From Hermatobates lingyangjiaoensis (Eukaryota > Arthropoda > Insecta > Hemiptera > Hermatobatidae), in NCBI GenBank assembly GCA_026182355.1, contig JAPFBL010000068.1:9957001-10021000 (forward strand): a DNA stretch of 64,000 nucleotides. Direction: 5' to 3'. The notes under the pieces were generated by a model. It was not told the DNA's origin, ran no database searches, and worked only from the letters and a program-made list of their open reading frames with translations. How positions within the stretch are numbered: position 1 is the stretch's first letter; each line of letters starts with the position of its first letter. Below, one piece after another: positions 59,233 through 64,000 of this stretch. The translations under genes and the position numbers were made by a program.

Positions 59233-59414
59233 AGATATTAATTAAACCTGTTATTTTCGTCTTTCCAAATATTTTCTTCATCCATCACTTTACTCATCAA
59301 GTGTTCATACCCACATTTCAAGTTTAGGCACCTGTTTTGGTATTATAGTGCGTACCAAACTTACCAGCAATAACACACATAATAACAGAAAATACTGATG
59401 TCTTTTAACGTGAA
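59233..59414 (+). repeat. 181-bp direct repeat, copy 2
   Basis: Second copy of 57465-57644. The pair brackets 1.59 kb with no recognisable protein. Could be short LTRs of a non-autonomous element, or a local duplication. Confidence 0.92.
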
Positions 59415-60520
59415 CATAGCACTGAGATTGCTCACGTTGAAGAATTTACCGGTCGCCATTTCTTCTTAAATCTGGTCCTTGCGTATTTTGGGCTTATCTC
59501 TAGAACGTGCTTTTAATGGGGACCCCACAGCTATAGGAGTAGTTATACCGCTGTTAAAATCTGAATGGATATGCATCAATGCTGCCATGCCCAGTGACAA
59601 CCAGTGGTCTATGTGGAGGTCTCCCAACCTCAATCTCAGGCCAACTTTGGCGAGGATTCGGTGGGTCCATCTTTTCATATCTTTCTCACCCCACCTCGAC
59701 TGCCAAAGTCGCAATTTCCAACATTTAGGCTGCTGTTCGTTGTTCCCAACTTCTTCCAGAGCATACACAATCCATCACGGACGGTGTCCTCGCTTCAGTA
59801 GAAACAGTTTAACACTAAGCTTAATCTTGATATCGATGGGAATTCAACTGACCAAATAAAAGACACCGGGGCATAGATGTCCACCTGGTGTGAGAGCCCC
59901 GAATGACTAGGTAAGGCTAATTACTTAAGTTTTGTTGATAAATAACAGGAGAAATCAGTTTTTTATTGTGAACAACTAAGAGTGATATATCTATTTCTTT
60001 GTGAGTCATCCTCAAGAATGAATGTTGAGCAACTGGCGTTAAACGCTGCCTTACAGTTTTGGAAACATAGACAACATAACATTTCCTTTCTAACTGGCTC
60101 CAGAGCAGCACTGCAAACTATACAAGAATAGTAGTCAATGATTACTACCTCCAAATATCAGAAATCTATGATTTGACGTGAAACTTGAAAAAGAAGTCAG
60201 TTGGATCCCTTAGCCAATATTTCCACATCAAGTACTCAACTCGCTGCAGCAAGAACTCGCGTGGGCCACATTATCTCGAATAGATACCTCCACAGGTATT
60301 AATTTACTTAATAGTGCTCTATGTGGTGTTGTCAGGAGGAAGGCAAAATCTGAACACATTCTCCTCCAGAGTCCTCAACTCCTTAGCCAGCGAGAACTCC
60401 TAAAGGGCAACCTTAAAGGGGGAGGCTACCTTCAAAAGGATTCTCAGTGATAACTGGTTTACCCAACAACTGCGATCGTAAATCGGAGATATCAGCCATC
60501 GAGAAAAAACCTTGCAAGTT
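59415..60520. other. GC-richer unidentified region, possible pseudogene or old insertion
   Basis: Base composition differs from both flanks. Open frames overlap on both strands: + 59479-59859 (126 codons, the longest in the window), minus 59768-59466 (100 codons, RWTHRILAKVGLRLRLGD...) and minus 60154-59963 (63 codons, with Cys pairs in SCIVCSAALEPVRKEMLCCL). I recognise none and see no start, stop or splice pattern that fixes a gene. The overlap shows that at least some are shadows. Confidence 0.35.
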
Positions 60521-60524
60521 GTAC

Positions 60525-61800
60525 TTATGAGTAAGTATTTGTAAATATTAATATACCATAATTCTAAAATCATTATTAATAAATAAAAACCTGAAATGTA
60601 TGGTACCTGTAGGGTATAAAGACAATGTATATACTACTTTAAAACATTAGAGCAAATGAAATAAGAACTGAATAATACTGTGAAAAGTCTTTCATGAATC
60701 AAAAATTTATATTTACTTCCATCTTACTAAGCTTATTCAATTTTACATTTTTGCCATTAATATTTAAATTGAAGATCAACATTTGCTGGTTATAATTTAT
60801 ATATTTCTATCTGGCTATTTGTATTCAAGTTCTGAAAGAAATAAGTAATAAAATTTAAAACGTATTAAATTTCAAATAAAGTAAAGTTTCAAATAGTTTA
60901 CCTCAAATTAAAACTAATCTTTTAACATAAGTGAACATAATGTATTAAAGTTAATGCCAGAAAAACTACATCATTTCCATCTGCGAGCATATCTTTCAGA
61001 GAGAGAATAGTGAAAACTTAATCAAACACTGACTACATTTCTGTACCTGTGCTAATAATTTTGTAATTAACTTAGTGGCCATTTTTTTTACTTGCTTATT
61101 TTCTGCCATGCAATAAACGAATATTTGTACAAATACAGTTCCAATTATAATATTACAACATCTATGACAAACTAAGGATGTGATGCATCTATACTGCATT
61201 TAGTGTTAACCTGTTGTCTTCTCAACTTATTAACTTATTAACATTATTGATTAAATATATAAATCATTACAATAAAGTTATGATGAATGTCATTGTAAAC
61301 ACCAAATGGCTGAGAATTTGAAATCGGGATTATGATGTAGGATTTAAAAAGAAAATCTATAAACCAATGAAAACAATAAATATTTAAATTATATAAATAA
61401 AAACTACAATAAGATATATCCATTACGACTTATTTAAACATGTATCTACTAAAAATTTATTCACTAAACCAATTTTCTGAATATATGTGGATGAATATAT
61501 ATGTTCAATAAACATTCTTAACAATAAAATAATGGAAAGCATTGCTTATGAAACGTAATATTGTTGAACAGTGTGAATAACAATTGGAATTAATGTTTTC
61601 CAACTGATGTATTATCGGATTATGTATTGAGTTTCATTAATATTTTGAATTAGAAGAATAAGTAAATATCAAGTTCTGCTTGATAGGATTTTGAATATTT
61701 TTATTGAACTTTTAATGTCAGCATCACTGGTGGATATGACAGATGAGAAATTTTAGTATATTTCTAAATTGCCAACACTGCTCCTAGTCAGTGATCTATG
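60525..61800. other. AT-rich DNA upstream of the Rad6/Ubc6 gene
   Basis: Presumably contains the promoter and any 5' non-coding exon of that gene, but I see no TATA box or initiator I could defend. No repeat recognised. Confidence 0.4.
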
Positions 61801-61810
61801 TTGGTTTTAG

Positions 61811-61838
61811 CTTGGCCCTTACCTAAGGTTAGGCCAAG
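61811..61838 (+). promoter_or_regulatory. Hairpin in the probable 5' leader of the Rad6/Ubc6 gene
   Basis: CTTGGCC and GGCCAAG form a perfect 7-bp stem around a loop that itself holds CCTAAGG, about 90 bases before the ATG. I cannot locate the transcription start, so its place in the leader or promoter is inference and no function is shown. Confidence 0.3.
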
Positions 61839-61928
61839 ATAGAAAATATTTGTCTGTAAATAAATTAGTCTGGTAGTAAATTAAAATTTTGTTTCTAATT
61901 TTATTTCACATTGTTTTAAAATTATATT

Positions 61929-63442
61929 ATGTCAACACCTGCACGTCGAAGACTAATGAGGGACTTTAAAAGGTAGTGTACATCCTGTTTTTTTTCTTTC
62001 TTTATAATTCTGTTCATTTTACTTTAATGTTAACTTTAATCTTTTGTAAACTCTAGTCACCTGGGATAATGGTTTTTTTGTTAATAAAATTAAAACAATA
62101 AAGCATGTTTTCCAATGACTATTTCTTATCAATACGGGTAATAGTACTGAATTTCTAAACGAAATCCTGAGTTTATGTTCTTCAGATAAGAGTCAAGCTT
62201 ATGAAAATTATAAAATATAATAATTTAAGTATTTTTGTAGTATGCTGTCAGTTAATTGTTTGTTTCATTATCAGTTCTACATACAACAAATGTGTTATTA
62301 GTTAATGATAACGTTTTAACACTTATACCAATTGTTGTTTATGAATTTTTATGTAAGGTTCTTGTAGTGACGTAGGAAGCGCAATTAATGTATTAACTAT
62401 AATACTGAATGTATTGTTTTTGCTAGTATAATTGGAGTTCAATGTAAAGTAGGGACATAGACAATGTTTATAGTTTTGTTTGGTGTCACAACAATACCTT
62501 TTTGCCTATATAGTGTTTATTAATCACCTGTTCTATTATTGTTTTGGGAAATTCATTAAATGACTAAATGAAAGAAATTTGTGTTTTATTCTTAACATTC
62601 TTTGACTCCTATTGAGTGCAATTCTGTATTCATTAAAGTAGCGTACATTTCTTTTTCGTTTTGATTCAGGGATTTAATATGAAGTATTCTTATAGTAGAA
62701 AGTCATAATTTATTTAGTGGCCTTTAAAACTCAGGAAGTATTTAATAATTAAAGTATGGCTGTATTGCTCGATTATAGTTTTCTTTTTGTTCTAATTCTG
62801 TGAATGAAATTGGCGTATTGAACTTCTGTCTGGTATAGAATGATAATTTATTTGGTGACCTTAAAAACTACGCACTATTACAAATATGTATTATGGTTTT
62901 GTTGCTGTTAAAGAAATCTCTAGAAACAATGACATTTTATTAAGTAATTTTAATATTTGAAAAGTCAAAAAATATTCTACCAGTATTTTTAATGATTTTG
63001 TGAAGGGTATTTTTTAATTTATTATGTATACTGTTCGATTTATGTATCGTGAGATTTGATTATTAAGGATAAATCATTACAGATTACAAGAAGATCCTCC
63101 CACAGGGGTTAGTGGAGCACCTACTGACAATAATATAATGATTTGGAATGCTGTTATATTTGGGTAAGCAGTGCTTTGTTTGTGGAACTTCGTTTTAAAA
63201 GCATACTTGTTAGTGATATTTTTTTTCTCTATTTTAGGCCACACGATACCCCATTTGAAGATGGTACCTTTAAGTTAACTATTGAATTTACCGAAGAGTA
63301 TCCTAATAAGCCTCCTACAGTAAGATTCGTATCAAAAATGTTCCATCCGAATGTATATGCAGATGGAGGTATTTGTTTAGATATATTACAGAATAGATGG
63401 AGTCCGACGTACGATGTATCAGCAATTTTAACATCAATACAA
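61929..63442 (+). CDS. Ubc6: Ubiquitin-conjugating enzyme E2, Rad6/UBE2A-B/Ubc6 orthologue; exons 1-3, 3' end outside window
   Basis: E2 enzyme that accepts ubiquitin from E1 on an active-site cysteine. In this family it works with RING E3s (Rad18, Bre1) to modify PCNA and histone H2B in the nucleus. Seen: exon 1 at 61929-61972 encodes [15 protein letters not shown], exon 2 is 63083-63163, and exon 3 is 63238-63442. All junctions are GT/AG and the spliced frame is open for 110 codons. The start is the family-standard N-terminus. The HPN motif is at residues 78-80, the catalytic Cys is residue 88 in GGICLDILQ, and the exon ends at ILTSIQ (residue 110). The family is about 150 residues, so roughly 40 C-terminal residues lie in later exons beyond the window. 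The introns are 1110 bp, 74 bp, and a third that runs off the edge. Residues 42-48 (GPHDTPF) and DVSAIL are as I recall them from insect Ubc6. No lesion is visible, so the gene looks intact. Confidence 0.97.
61973..63082 (+). other. Intron 1 of the Rad6/Ubc6 gene
   Basis: A GT (GTAGTG) to AG (CATTACAG) intron of 1110 bp that splits an Arg codon after its second base. It is AT-rich. I see no gene or recognised repeat inside it. Confidence 0.93.
63164..63237 (+). other. Intron 2 of the Rad6/Ubc6 gene (74 bp)
   Basis: A short GTAAGC...TTTTAG intron with a T-rich tract before the acceptor. It splits a Gly codon after its second base. Its length is not a multiple of three, so retention would shift the frame. 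Confidence 0.93.
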
Positions 63443-64000
63443 GTATTCAACTTTTTTTAATTTTTAAGTTTTTATATAGCAACTTTAGATTTGAATGCTA
63501 TTAGTTTAATGAAAACCATAGCATATTCCCAATAAATTCTTGTTTATAGTAACCAGATAATTTTTGATTCCAGTGATAATAATGATAAAGCCAATCTAAT
63601 GAACAATTATTTGTTCTTTTCTGGTGAACAAATCTTTAATTTAATGTTATTTTTTTTATTTTTTACATACTTGATTAATTGGTATTTAGTCATTTATATT
63701 TATTAAACAAATTCACCAAGAATAATTGTTGTTTAGGTAGCATTAATCCTACTAAAGTTTTTTACTGCAGTATGACTTCTACTTTTATAATTTAAAGTCT
63801 GATTAAAACAAAAATTTTATCCTTAATCTGAGTTACAGTATGAATTTTAGCTATATAATAACCATTCAGAAGTTGAGTTCGATGGTACTTTTTTCAAAAT
63901 TTGTTTAAACATTCTGAACTGGAGATGTTATTATAAATATGAGTACTTCACATTAGTTTCAGGCGAAAAAGTCCTTGTTTTCTGGTTAGGTTGATTCTTG
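63443..64000 (+). other. Intron 3 of the Rad6/Ubc6 gene, start only
   Basis: Begins GTATTC directly after the codon for Gln110 (phase 0). The next exon is expected to start with the S-L-L region of the family and is not found before the window ends. The sequence is AT-rich with no other feature seen. Confidence 0.8.

Overview
The window is AT-rich, intron-bearing animal DNA, mostly non-coding and full of repeats. The only confident host gene is at the right edge: the first three coding exons of the Rad6/UBE2A-UBE2B/Ubc6 ubiquitin-conjugating enzyme, on the + strand. Its residues (the P-H-D-T-P-F-E loop, G-G-I-C at the active site, [10 protein letters not shown]) match what I know of insect Ubc6 better than vertebrate UBE2A/B. 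With the spliceosomal introns and the repeat types, this points to an arthropod. A large-genome chelicerate such as a horseshoe crab is possible, but that is only a guess.

Layout. 1-18 kb: AT-rich DNA with microsatellites and several dispersed repeat families. These include a 2-2.5 kb family with palindromic CTTTACTATAAGTAAAG ends, a second family at 3.8 and 13 kb in opposite orientations, a 13-bp minisatellite, a tRNA-derived SINE and an inverted-repeat pair. 18.2 kb: a 131-bp unit flanked by a 14-bp target duplication. 19.4-20.7 kb: an internally deleted Gypsy-type LTR retrotransposon with a tRNA-Trp primer binding site. 20.5-26.6 kb: a roughly 2.4 kb direct duplication, about 99% identical over its non-microsatellite part, starting at the 3' LTR. 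Between the copies lies a decayed Penelope-like element (PLE) on the minus strand. 22.3-28.3, 37.4-38.4 and 55.9-56.7 kb: clusters of long palindromes embedded in (TA)n microsatellites, many carrying hammerhead-ribozyme-like cores. 48.6-49.4 kb: a PLE GIY-YIG endonuclease end present as an inverted dimer. 57.2-57.5 kb: a PLE reverse-transcriptase remnant. 57.5-60.5 kb: unexplained, less AT-rich DNA with a pair of 181-bp direct repeats. 61.9-64 kb: the ubiquitin-conjugating enzyme gene.

Main theme. PLE protein remnants, hammerhead-like motifs (one at 37.9 kb with the core and helices I and II visible and a plausible minimal helix III) and TA-flanked foldbacks occur together repeatedly. The simplest reading is that the foldbacks are inverted or dimeric remnants of PLE terminal repeats, which are known to carry hammerhead ribozymes, plus short derivatives that moved on their own. 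I made no database comparison. Family assignments rest on motif recognition, and repeat boundaries are approximate.
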